The translations under genes were made by a program, and so were the position numbers. DNA of 64,000 nt from Allacma fusca (Eukaryota > Arthropoda > Collembola > Symphypleona > Sminthuridae), in NCBI GenBank assembly GCA_947179485.1, contig OX359247.1, positions 51,743,131-51,807,130 on the forward strand. The letters are read 5' to 3'. Numbering within the stretch: position 1 is the stretch's first letter; each line of letters opens with the position of its first letter. Positions 12,318-23,578 of this stretch are shown piece by piece. The notes beneath the pieces are model-generated. The model did no database searches, was not told the origin of the DNA, and saw nothing but the letters and a program-made list of their open reading frames with translations.

Positions 12318-14135
12318 ATTAACACGTAAATAAATAACACATTTTTCGCCAAGTAAATGTTATATCTGTATCTGTAGAAGGGTATTAGAGTACATCATTG
12401 TAATTTGGACTTTTAATTGAGAGGTATCAATAAATCCGATTAATTTGTTTAATTGACACTTGATATTCAAGGCACTGGTAGTATGTTCGGAACTAACATG
12501 ATTTATATAAGGCTTGTTTGAAAACCACATTGGGTTACCCCATACATCTAATACTATACATATAAATCGTATAACTGCGAAAGGCAGTAGGGCTGGACTC
12601 CGGAAGTATGTATATTCTTCTCAACGCATAATGTATCGTTCACATTGCACTTCTGCAAATTAAATATTTTTTTCAGTAACCTAACGTACTGAACAAACGG
12701 TCTGAGGTCTGTATGCAAGTTTCGTTTACATTGCTTTTCAGCTGTAAGCAATTTCTCTATTGGCCATGTATGTAAGTACGTTTAGCCACTTTTGGTATAC
12801 GTCCTTAATTTAGCACGGTGCAGAATAGCAATCGTCAGAAATCTGTCATTGCGCGGCTTAGGAGTTGTTTTAAAACTTTACATGGAGTTAAATAGGAAAT
12901 GTTAGCTGGTGCTACAGTTTGAGAACCGAAGTATATACAAGCGAGTTCAACTGTAGGCTTGTAAATGTAAATCGGACGTAGAGCTTTAACTTGCAGTCAT
13001 CATGTGAACGGGGCAAATGGCATCTAAACTCAAAATCGTGAAGACATAATGTATGTATCTAAACCTATAAAATCGTCTAAGTATGCACATATAAGCTACG
13101 CCTGCACTTGCACTGTCAATATCAATACAAAATCAATACATGTCCATATTGGGTGTATCCTTATTGTTACCGGCTCCAGCTCTAAAATCATTTGGCTGTA
13201 GACAATGTATAAATAAGTGCATTTTGTCTGTTTCACTTCCACGTTCCTATAAGCTGTGCGTGTGCTTTGCATGAAAAATGTGACTTGCTTCAGCTGCAAA
13301 CTAAAATGTAAGTACGTGGGCTAACTTGTAAAAATATATGAGATTTACAATGCAGCATTAGCATTTCAGTGTTGTTGCTTTTGTTTGACAAAAATAAATT
13401 TCATGTTACAACTTGTAGTAGTACAAAGAATTTGTTGTCCATCGTTTGCAGCGATTTTGTTGAAGCCTATACAAGACTTGCATACCTAGCTAGCCGGAAC
13501 GGCTCATAGATTAAAATGGGAAATTGAAAAGAATAAAAATGTGCATATTACTTTTTCCCACCAGTAAACGTACACTTATTACACTGGGGAGAGTTAGTCC
13601 AGTGAACTGTTGTTTCTATTTACTACTATACAAATGTGTTCAAAATATTTAAGTTCATGTTTCTGGTATTATTTTAGGATTTCGTTGTTAAATGCATACA
13701 TTTGATTATATATGTATGTGTGAAAATTCGGAGCATATAATAACACATTTTTCAAACAATTTCAAAGATGGGTAATCCACAGACGTACAGATATATGATT
13801 TGCGATTACGATAGCCCTTTTGTCAAAAAATATTCACAAAAATCGAGCATGCGAAGGAAGTCAGAGGAGCATATTAACACCAAATAGAGGCTCTGCTAGA
13901 GATGCCTGATAATTAGTAATCAAATTGGTTACCAAACAAATAACTAATAATAATATATGTATAATAAAATGTAAAATATAAAAATATAATTATATGATAA
14001 AATATAATATATAATGATAAAATAAAAACCTAAGGGCTGCGTTCTCAGTTTTTTTTTACGTGAGTAAATCTACAAACACACTGTGCACTGGTGATGGGGT
14101 AAACCGTAGTTTATAAACGCAAGGCGCGGGAAGAA
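12318..14135. other. intergenic between P450 and second hAT element
   Basis: After the P450 polyadenylation signal I see no supported gene. The interval is AT-rich, ending in a nearly pure A/T patch around 13960-14030. Short open frames at 12554-12751 and 13096-13299 have no family features. Confidence 0.4.
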
Positions 14136-14143
14136 CGTACAAG

Positions 14144-16113
14144 TAGTGCTGTAATATTGTTCGCGTTTTGTTTGTTCTTTTATTCAGTTCTTGTTTTTTG
14201 AACAAAACAAAACAAACAAAATCAGTTTTCGAAAAAACAAAACTAGAACAAAACAAAACCGCTATAAGATAAAACAAAACTATAACAAACAAACCACCAC
14301 GACAGCGGGTAATAATCTTTTCAAACTTTGAGTTTGAAAAAGTGCCCAAAAGTAACGTCCTCAAATTGACCTGAGTGAGTCACAAATAGCAACATGACCT
14401 CAAATTGACCTGAGTGAGTCACAAATAGCAACATGACCTCAAATTGACCTGAGTGAGTCACAAATAGCAACATGACCTCAAATTGACCTGAGTGAGTCAC
14501 AAATAGCAACATGACCTCAAATTGACCTGAGTGAGTCACAAATAGCAACATGACCTCAAATTGACCTGAGTGAGTCACAAATAGCAACATGACCTCAAAT
14601 TGACCTGAGTGAGTCACAAATAGCAACATGACCTCAAATTGACCTGAGTGAGTCACAAATAGCAACATGACCTCAAATTGACCTGAGTGAGTCACAAATA
14701 GCAACATGACCTCAAATTGACCTGAGTGAGTCACAAATAGCAACATGACCTCAAATTGACCTGAGTGAGTCACAAATAGCAACATGACCTCACTCAGTCA
14801 TAAAAAGTTTCATGGCCTCAAATCAACCTCAGTGAGTTGCAAGTTCCATGACCTCAAATTGACCTAAGTGAGTTACAACAAGTTCCATGACCTCAAATTG
14901 ACCTCAGTGGGTCTCAAGAAATTCCATCACCTGAATTTGACCTCAGTGGGCTGCAAGAAATTTCGTGACCTTAATTTGACCTCAGTGGTCTACAAGGAGT
15001 TTCATTATCTCATTTTTCGATGGGTCACAAGAATTGCCATGACCTTTGTGGGTTATTAGTAGACTCATGACCTTACATACACTTTATAATGAATCGCAAA
15101 TAACATCATAATGACCATTAGGAGCTATTGAAGTGCACGGTTTTATTTACATGTATACCTATCATTTATGGTGTAAACCGCTGGGCTTAAGTAAGGTCAA
15201 CAAAAATTTTGCACTATTTACAGAGGATAGGAGGGGCAGTATAAGGACAATCTAAAGTTAATGAACAACGTGTCACTTAGAATGCCTACTTGAGGTTCAT
15301 GGAGTAATTAATTGTTACCTGCTATGACCATAACCTGCACTGATATTAAATGTTTGGGTACATCGGATATTGTAAACGAGAGCAATTTCTATTGGACACC
15401 AGTACTTATTGTTAGTTGGACAAATGTCACCTCCACTGCTGAAATTCGATTTTGCTTTGTTGTTTTTAATAAAATGCAGAAGGATGACTTGGATGTTAAA
15501 TTATAAACTTGATTTGATCCTAAAATGTTGAAACTAGTCTGGCTGAGAGTTGACAGGAAGACAGAAATAAAAGAGGCCTAAGCAATCCAAAAAAAAACAA
15601 TACAGGTAATTAATTCAATCAAGGCATCGGACGAACCCAAAACGGTGCGTATCGGTAGCACTAGGTAAACCCCACCACAATCGTTTGTTGATACATTATA
15701 TCTATATACGCAGTCATTTCAGGTCTTGTGGATGCATGGAATTACATTACGCCTTACACTCCTAGAAACTATCAACAAAAGGTTTAAGTGTATTAAATAA
15801 GACAACAGTTGTAAAGCATATCCGCCAAAAAGTAGTCCGTTTTTTGGTTTTAACGTCCTTTGTGCGCGGACCAAAGTTACACCAATCAACTTCTATATGA
15901 TCTATTACTAATATACAACAATCAATTTCACAAATTTCTAACATCTTCTACATCGGTAGAACAAAACAATATGGATTGTTTTTTGAACAATACGGATTGT
16001 TCAAAAAACAAAACAAAACTAAACTCGGTGAACAAAACAAAACTCACAATGTTCTACTTTTGTTCATTTCCGAAGAGAACAAAACAAAACAAAACGAACA
16101 AATTACAGCACTA
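14144..16113. mobile_element. second hAT-type element, non-autonomous, with exact 8-bp target duplication
   Basis: The left end TAGTGCTGTAATATTGTTCG and the right end, whose complement begins TAGTGCTGTAATTTGTTCG, are inverted repeats. They are flanked by identical CGTACAAG at 14136-14143 and 16114-16121. Both ends share the first seven bases, TAGTGCT, with the other hAT copy at 5757. Subterminal zones are rich in AACAAAACAAAAC, in opposite orientation at the two ends. The 1970-bp interior has no transposase but carries a 39-bp tandem array. Confidence 0.9.
14359..15080. repeat. 39-bp minisatellite, 11 near-identical units then decayed units
   Basis: Eleven head-to-tail copies of a 39-bp unit built around CCTCAAATTGACCTGAGTGA run from about 14359 to 14788. 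Divergent copies, recognisable by 'catgacct' and 'gacctcagtg', continue to about 15080. The unit is 13 codons long, so an artefactual minus-strand frame stays open through the array. The sharp change from identical to decayed units suggests recent local amplification inside the transposon. Confidence 0.92.
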
Positions 16114-16281
16114 CGTACAAGTAAGTAACTTTTGGGGATTTGAACTAAATTGAAATGAATTAAAAATCGACTGAAAACTATTAAGAAATTATAGTAGAAG
16201 TAATAAATTATAAAAAATTTGAAAAATTATAACTGTAGTTATAAAGTGTCTATGTACGTCTATTGAAGTCAAAATTAGACC

Positions 16282-17465
16282 ATGAATTTCTCCCACCGAA
16301 ATCGGGGAAGGAAAGAAGCAAGGGACATTTGGATTCGGGCATTCCCATTGCAGTCCCTCAATCATCTAATTCTCAGGTCACTTTCAAAATCGGAAGCAGG
16401 GAGTAAAATTCAACGTGTCACGGTTGCAAGGTTCATTCTCACCGAAATTATAGAACTGCAAAAATTCAATGAAGATTGTATTCAGAAGGGATTGCCCGGT
16501 AATTGCGTCTTCGAAACTTTCATATGTCAATATTCAATATTAATACTGGGCAATATCTGATTCCTATTGTGTCCTCTAAGATAATTTAAATTGATTTACT
16601 AATAATTTTATAGAATTTGTGGATACTGAGGAAATCACCGGGTATTTTGTAATGTTTGATCAGCTGTTTCTCCGCATTGTGTCCGATACTGAGTGGACCT
16701 GTGAGTCAAAAACGGAGTTGATTGAGCTGGTCAGTAGATACCATGATGAAGGTAAAATTTGTGTATAAATATAGAGGCGGGAAATTGATTAAAGAATTAA
16801 TAGTCAGTATTCACAATAATTAATCAACAAATTCATACTTAGTATTGTTTTCTGTATCATATCCAGGAACGATCAACTTTGCTAGCACTCGGATTCCTGA
16901 AATGCTCCTCAAATCTATTTCCCCGGATCGTTTACAAGACACCCTGTTGGAAGCTCTACTAGATCCAAAGGATGAGTTCAAATTTAATTCGTTAATCCCA
17001 CTCTGCTCACCTAGAAGTCCGGAGAATTTCCAAAAAATCATCGTATCATTGTTCGATCTGTTTACAGAGAGTAATTACCATTCGGAGGTGATGAGATTTA
17101 CCAGGGACTTCGTATCCAAACTGGAAGTTCAGTATATGGATAAGTTCCTTGTTTTAGTCCCATCCTACTTCCAACCAATCATTACTATGTACCAGCAGTG
17201 CCAATTGTTCTTGAGTGACTGCTCAATAACAGCAAAACAACTTTTACGTGGGCTCGTACTATATTCTTTAGAGAGTGTTTACAATCCAGTTAACATCAAA
17301 ATTTGTGATCTATCCGAACAAACTATATCCTTCTACATTGCCGCGGCCTGTCCGAAGTTCTTACCGATCCTGGAGGAAGCTTTCAAGTTGGGAGAAGTTA
17401 CTCTCAAGGATTACCCGTTCTTGTGGATGCATTTGCATTCAGTGAGAAAAAAGGTGACATCCTGA
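16282..17465 (+). CDS. uncharacterised protein, 317 aa, 3 exons
   Basis: Exons: 16282-16498, 16614-16751 and 16867-17465 join in phase to give 317 residues with good donor and acceptor sites. The last exon alone has about 200 open codons. I do not recognise the family. The protein looks mostly helical: it has regularly spaced Leu/Ile/Phe, no signal peptide, no obvious membrane segment and a basic start (RNRGRKEARD). It has no zinc, kinase or nuclease motif that I can see. A HEAT/ARM-like or other all-helical scaffold is possible but unproven. It starts 160 bases after the hAT target duplication, so its promoter may lie next to or within the transposon end. Coding character is supported by phase-consistent splicing, not by homology. 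Confidence 0.7.
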
Positions 17466-18551
17466 GATTGTACAGTTGTGTAGCGAGCTGACACATAAAC
17501 TGACACAGTTTTGCTGCATAATGTACCTGCTTTGACTCAACATTAATTGTAAGTAAATATTTGATACAAGTTTTGATACGATCGCGATCTGGCGTATGCT
17601 GTGACTAATATTTATTAATGACATGCAAACATAACTTATTTGGTAGCATTGACCTGCCAATTTCATTGTATGCACACAATGCAGTAAATCGGAGCAATGT
17701 AATGTCATAATTATATCTACGTAGATGAATTTCATTTCTGGGACAAATTTTTGGTGATATTGATGAACCTTGACATGCATTCCATACATTTTAATTTTAA
17801 TAATTTACACCGCAAATCCAACCTTCTTTAGTAATGCAAATGATTATTTTCAATTAACATTTTTAACATTTGGGGAGAAGGATGTAATAAAATTTATTTT
17901 GATATAAGAGGAAGCAAAGAGCATGGCATGTTAGCAATTATCATTATCAAACGGAATATTTCTTTCATGAACTTGACCGATCTCTAATCTCTACCCTTGG
18001 AATGTTTTGTTGGCACATGTTGCCTATTTAACCTTACCGGTACATTGTGTAGGTTAACGCGGACGATCTATCAAGCTTTCATTTTACTTCATCACTTAAA
18101 GCAGTTCGTGAATCACTAGCATACAATTTAAAATTAAAGTCACAACAATAACTGTCTGTCACCAGGTAGAGAAAACGATATTGCATGCAAGGAAATAATA
18201 GACCGTTATCTCCTCATCTTTTTCCCTTTCATTTTCAATTAGTAACCATTTTCCAACTCATCCCATTTCGCATTCATACATGGATCTGGATCATGTCCCA
18301 GAGTCCCAGAGTAGATAAAAGCCAGGGGCAACTGAATATAGAAACTTCATCACATAGTTGCACCTCATTATTCAAATTTTATTGAAAACAAAATATACTT
18401 TCCATGCAAACTATCCTAACAGGAACTTACTTAGAAATTATTTTCTTTCCTTTGCGTTAAAACCCCACATACTGAATCGTAACAACTTTTGTAACCAAAT
18501 ATAGAAAAGCCCAAGTTGTATCAACACCTTATATCGATTTCAGGATAAAAA
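17466..18551. other. intergenic between orphan gene and protease
   Basis: No supported gene. A minus-strand open frame at 17439-17789 overlaps the end of the orphan gene and has no family features. Confidence 0.4.
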
Positions 18552-20089
18552 ATGTCTTTTTGTGTGTTTCTTCTCATTATGTCCAGTTTCCAGTTAATAG
18601 CTTTGAGTTCTCAGGGATATACTGGAGAATGGGGTCATCGGCATCGGAGTGTTGAGTCAGTACAAAAAATTGACGAAGATAGTGCGACGGAGACATTTCC
18701 TGAAGACGGATTTGACACCCTGGTTACGACCACAGCCGCGGGAACCACGGATACTTTCACCGGGACGGACAATTCACAATTTGGCTTTGGTGGAAATGAA
18801 CAGTACTACAGCACACACAATTATTTGTTATTTAAAGTTTTTAAAATGTACTAAAAAGAAAATATTTACGGAATTGTGACAGAGGCTATGCTATGTGGGA
18901 AACGCCGTTTCTAAAATAAAAATTTGTTTTTAGAGAAAAGGATGTAATTAATTGCCAGTGCGGATTTAAGAGGTCCGGGGCGGGCAAAATTGTAGGAGGT
19001 ACTTTAGCCGACGATCATGCATGGCCCTGGATGGCAGCGCTAGTTTATGTAAGTGCCTTAAAAATTAATATTTTTTTTGCTCAACAAAAATAAAAACTAC
19101 CCAATATAGTATACTGATGTAAAATCGCAATAACTGTAAAACCAATTTGCGAGGGCGGCGGTGAGCCGAAAACGATCTAGTACAGTACATCTTGGAAGTC
19201 TTGGAAGTACCACAAGCTAAATGTCATACGGGTAGTAAATATTATTAAAACATTTTCCAGGTGGGTAATCCAACCCCAAGTCAATTCTGTGGGGGAAGTC
19301 TTATCAATACTCAATATGTTTTGACGGCAGCTCATTGCGTTCAAGATATTGATTCTGTGGGATTGGATAAATTCAGAGTTTATTTAGGAACGAATTTAAT
19401 TCTGACTAATGCCACGATTGTTCGGTCCGGACTGTCAGCCATTAAATCACATCCTGCTTTTAACAAGAGAACGCTGAACAGTGATATAGCTCTGATTAAG
19501 CTAGCCGCACCGGTCACTTTCACGGAAACTGTCATGCCGGTCTGCTTGGGTCAGAAGGGAGCGCCACATATTGGACGCAATTCCATAGTCTCAGGATGGG
19601 GGTCTCTGTCTGTCGCCTCAAATCCTGTAAATTCGCTGAGGAATGTTAATGCAAGTAAAATATACCAGCTGTTTTCATTATTTCAGTAGTTAGAGCACAG
19701 CGATTGAACAATCGCAAATATTTTACACTACTTTCTACATTAAGGCTGAAGGCTTAGTTGATGGAATATTAAAATTGCGGCAGGTCCGAGTTGTACCAAC
19801 CCCAGACTGTGCTGCGGAATATTCGAAGGTAAAGGTCCGGATTACTCCTCTGATGTTATGTGCTGCGCTTCCAAACAAGGATTCTTGTAAAGGCGATAGC
19901 GGTGGCCCATTGTTTTCAAAACGAACTAATTCTCCCATGTACGACCAAATTGGGGTGGTGTCCTTTGGACAGGACTGTGCAAAACCGGACTACCCAGGAG
20001 TGTACACTAGAGTTGGGAGGTTTATTTCGTGGATTAGAGAAAATACTAAGGATGCTAGTTACTGTACTGCTTCATTTATGAAACCATGA
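18552..20089 (+). CDS. secreted trypsin-like serine protease (S1), 4 exons
   Basis: Exons: 18552-18802, 18934-19048, 19261-19650 and 19784-20089, giving 353 aa. An N-terminal signal peptide (about 1-22) is followed by a Ser/Thr/Asp/Gly-rich pro-region and a Cys pair (CQC, 91-93). Activation would occur at Lys102 before IVGG. The catalytic triad is complete: His147 in TAAHC, Asp197 in DIAL, Ser291 in GDSGGP. Asp285 sits at the chymotrypsin-189 position, predicting cleavage after Lys/Arg. The third intron is best modelled with a GC donor (AAT|GCAAGT) and acceptor CAG at 19781-19783. This gives LRNVNVRVVPTPDC, with the usual spacing for the family, whereas GT alternatives break phase or spacing. 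The pro-region has no clip domain, so the role (digestion, immunity, moulting) is undetermined. Confidence 0.92.
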
Positions 20090-20396
20090 AAGATCTTACA
20101 GGGGTAATTACTCCAACTAGATTATGAAATAATATTTTATTTATTACAATCCCACATGATAATAAACAGATACTTTGATGTTACATTATTAAATTACGCA
20201 TAAGAAGTAATACCTTAAACAAAGACTTATTACATAATTAATTATGCCGTGCGAAAAAAATTTGCAATAATTTGTGTGGTATTAGTTGCACGAATGCCTT
20301 CATATTCATATACGATGGCACGATTTTAATTTTCGTGTGGTGTTCATGGATGACCAAATTTTGGGGAAGTAATTTATTTCTTACCGGGCGGATAAA
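20090..20396. other. convergent intergenic spacer
   Basis: Separates the 3' ends of the protease and the GET3-like gene. It is AT-rich and nothing else is seen. Confidence 0.4.
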
Positions 20397-21977
20397 TCAA
20401 TTTGAAAATTCGTACGGTTTCACAATCATTTCCGAGAAGGACTTGATTTGTTCCACTCCCCGTACTTCGCGCTCCATCAGAGGTAGTTTGGTAACGTTGA
20501 AATCTTCGTACAGGTCTGATATCTAGTGCAAATTATTTATCAATTAGAATACAAATGCGTACAAGGCCATAAACTAATGATTATAGAGGGGCATTACTTG
20601 ATCCAAATATTTCGCTTGAATTTTGCACCGCGCTTCACAAGTTTTGCATGGTTTCTCTCCCCTCGCAGGAAAAACCAACTGATTGACCACAACGTTGTGA
20701 ACGTCAATGTTGAATTTGGTAAGTTCTTGCACTAAGCGCTCGGTCTCGAACACGGACAAGAATTCAGCGATACACACGCAAACGAAAGTGGTTTGATCCT
20801 GAAAGCGATAAATAAACTTAAAAAGAATGTGCATATGGCACGCAATGTTGTATGCAAGGATAAGTTTAAAATTTGAAAAAAACTTGTATTAGTATCAAAT
20901 CATTATTTACAGGGTCCCGAAACTGTTCGTTGACTTGTTTGATAATAGGCAAGATCTCATCTAGTTTGGAAGCGAGGCTGTCAGCATTGAAGTCCATTTG
21001 AAGTAGTGATCCGATTTGCTGTATAAAGGGACCAAACGAGTTCTTCAACTGTAAAATTTTCCCTAAGCCTTTCTCAACTACTTTTGGGAAGGAAAGGAGT
21101 CTGAGAGTATGCCCCGTGGGTGCGGTATCAAACACGACGACGGAGAAGTTCATTCCTTTCACCAGCCTGCACAATAAAATTCAATTAATTTTTATCCATC
21201 CGATCTCTGATTTATAACAAATACTTAGCAATGCAACAATCAACACTCAATGAGCAATTAACCCACTTCATCACTTCCGCATAGCTCATCGCCTCATCAA
21301 TACCAGGAAACGCATTTAGCACTTCCTGCATGACACTCTTAGTAACCCGAATAGCCGCTCCATCCTGATCCTCAAAGTACTCATCCGGAAGTTCGTTGTA
21401 TCCAATATTCGGGTCGATTTCCTTCAAACAAAATGTTTGAAAAAGTTAAAATCTACTCTTTTATTTCTAGTCACACCAACTGATTCTGAACTGCAACGAT
21501 TACATATTAAATGATAAGATCCATCAACAATACCCACACTGAACACTACAAGATGAAATCTTCATACAAATAAAAATCCACTCCAAAAATATCTCACCAT
21601 GGCGTAAAGGTTATCAAACCCTTTAACTTTGGTAGGCACTTTACTAAATTTCTGATCGAAAGCATCAGAAATATTATGGGCAGGGTCAGTGGAGATAATC
21701 AGTACAGACTCCCGAACCTTAGCGAGCTGCACCGCTAAACTACAACTGTTTCAATCAAAAAATTATTATTTACTTTCCACAATTCCCCACTCATTATTTT
21801 TGACTAAATGAAATTCCTTACGCAAAACTTGTATGCACTTTGCATTTAAATTTGTTTTATTAACCTGCAAGTTGTCTTCCCCACACCACCTTTTCCTCCT
21901 ACAAAAACCCATCGTAGAGATGACTGATCCACAATATTTTGCAGCGACGGATCCAAAGTATCACCTCCTCCACTCAT
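20397..21977 (-). CDS. ASNA1: ATPase GET3/ASNA1 (tail-anchored protein targeting)
   Basis: Minus-strand exons from 5' to 3': 21977-21865, 21739-21598, 21421-21267, 21166-20911, 20798-20598 and 20522-20397, giving 330 aa, the usual family length. It is the cytosolic ATPase that receives tail-anchored proteins and hands them to the ER membrane receptor (GET/TRC40 pathway), and it is related to bacterial ArsA. Visible motifs: the deviant P-loop [10 protein letters not shown] (27-36), switch I STDPAHN (54-60), switch [10 protein letters not shown] (150-157), and the zinc-binding dimer CxxC at Cys273/Cys276. All six exons join in phase with GT-AG introns. Family conservation of MKLVKGMNF fixes the exon 3/4 junction. 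The start follows no in-frame upstream Met in a conserved position and gives a short Asp-rich N-terminus. Nothing suggests loss of function. Confidence 0.97.
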
Positions 21978-23578
21978 TATGCAAATCTATTTACTCTGCA
22001 AATAATTTTTTTTTTAAATCACAAAATTGTAAATGTACGTAAATTGTACAAAACAATCCTCACGTAAGTTACAACAAAAATGCACAAAATTTCGTTTAAA
22101 AAACAATATTCTTCTAAAGAAGACACAAAACTACTAATTCTATTAATTAACAAAATGATTTAGAATGGAAACGGGACTTACACAATTATTAATCTGATTT
22201 TGAGTATAAAGTTAATAATCTCCAGTTCCTGTTTCAGATCAATGGAAACAACCCAAGGTGTCTAAATAGGAAGAATTTGACGGGAAAGGTTGAAATTCTG
22301 ACAAGTCTTGGATTTTAATTTAAATATTTTTCTAAGAATAAGAAACGAACTGACACCGATTCAAACTTACTTGTACTTGGAAAAAATTATGTATGATTGA
22401 ATGTTTGTGCTTGATGTAATTAAGATCTTAATCCCAAATATTGAACCAAATAACACTTCCTACATTTGTCTTGAGAGAGAAAAAAAATACGACGGGATGA
22501 ATGAATCATGACTTTTTTCAAATTTCCATCAGCTGGACACGTCGACCACTATTTCTATGCTTGAGCATCATTTCAATGGCTCTTCCCTTTCGTTGCTCAA
22601 ATCAAGCCTCAAGCTCAAGCAATCTCAAGCAGCTTCCGTTAACACTGCTCATACCTGTTATTGCAAACGTTAATTGTAACTTATGTGAAATAACTTATGT
22701 CAATTTAGTGATTCAAAATTCAAACACTGACAGTATTTTATGTAGAATATAATATTTTTGCAATTTTTAGCATTAACGCTAAAAACACAGGAGCTAGTAG
22801 ACTGCTGCTGGTTGCTGGCAATACAGTAATTTATTTAAACCAATACTGACCATATATTTTGACCCAGGGAACCAATTCCTGTGGGACCCTGGAACTGTCC
22901 CTCCCAAAGAATTTTATGATTCCCATTCCCAGAAAAAAACGTGGATTTTTTCCAAAATTTTTATCAAGCTTTATTTTGCTGTACAGCAAAATCAGGGATC
23001 GTACTTTAAAAACAGATTTTTCCAAAAAAGTATGTGTTTTGCTAAAAAAATCAGGATATTTTGATTTATTTCCCATTGTTCGAAAAAATCAGGGATTTTT
23101 TTCAAAAAATATTCGATGCTCAATGAAATCAGAATAATTTATTTTGAATGAAAACAGGGACTGTGTCCCGGAATCAGAGACGTTAAAAATCCATGGTCTA
23201 GAGAGAACGTTCGGCCAACGATACATTCATATAAGCTTCATGCTATAATTGTGTACAAACATGCTGCGTAACCACCATATACCTACATACTTCAAAACGT
23301 TGGGTGCACTCGTGCCCTGCCATCTATATCTAAGGCTTAGCCTGCTTGGAGTTGAATTTGAAAGAACTTTATTGTTTTTGTTTTAAATGGTTCCCACGAA
23401 TTATTGACAAATCAAAAGGAACAGAAATAAAATATGATCAAATTTCTCAGGCAGATAGACACATAGGATTTTTTAAATTGTGGATAATATTGCTTACAAA
23501 CACTACAATGTTGAACACGTACTTATACAGATATATTGGTACAATTGGATATTGAATATAATTTAAAAAAAGCATATA
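21978..23578. other. intergenic upstream of ASNA1, partly repetitive
   Basis: The proximal part (to about 22850) is AT-rich with no gene. The distal part holds an AATCAGGG-rich repetitive block, listed separately. Short open frames on both strands at 22831-23137 are created by that block. Confidence 0.4.
22862..23178. repeat. AATCAGGG/CCCTGATT-rich inverted-repeat block, possible decayed MITE
   Basis: The tract contains many copies of AAAATCAGGGATTTTT-like sequence in both orientations and a perfect 20-bp palindrome, ATTTTGCTGTACAGCAAAAT, near 22975-22995. The outer parts (GGGACCCTGGAACTGTCCCT near 22889 and a related GGGACTGTGTCCCGG near 23157) look like diverged inverted arms. I could not define a target duplication. 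Confidence 0.4.

Noticed and set aside
14321-14785. Minus-strand 154-codon frame made of 13-residue repeats
   Set aside because: It is the translation of the 39-bp minisatellite. The unit length is a multiple of three, so the frame stays open by chance. No start context or splice support.
14359-14790. Regular direct repeats resembling a CRISPR array
   Set aside because: Units are head to tail with no unique spacers, in a eukaryotic transposon.
19625-19660. GT donors (after CCT at 19626, after AAT at 19644, and at 19655) for the protease third intron
   Set aside because: The first two shorten the region before the conserved Cys, and the third breaks phase with the best acceptor. The GC donor at 19651 satisfies both.
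22831-23137. Overlapping open frames on both strands
   Set aside because: They arise from the AATCAGGG inverted-repeat block; the two translations mirror each other.
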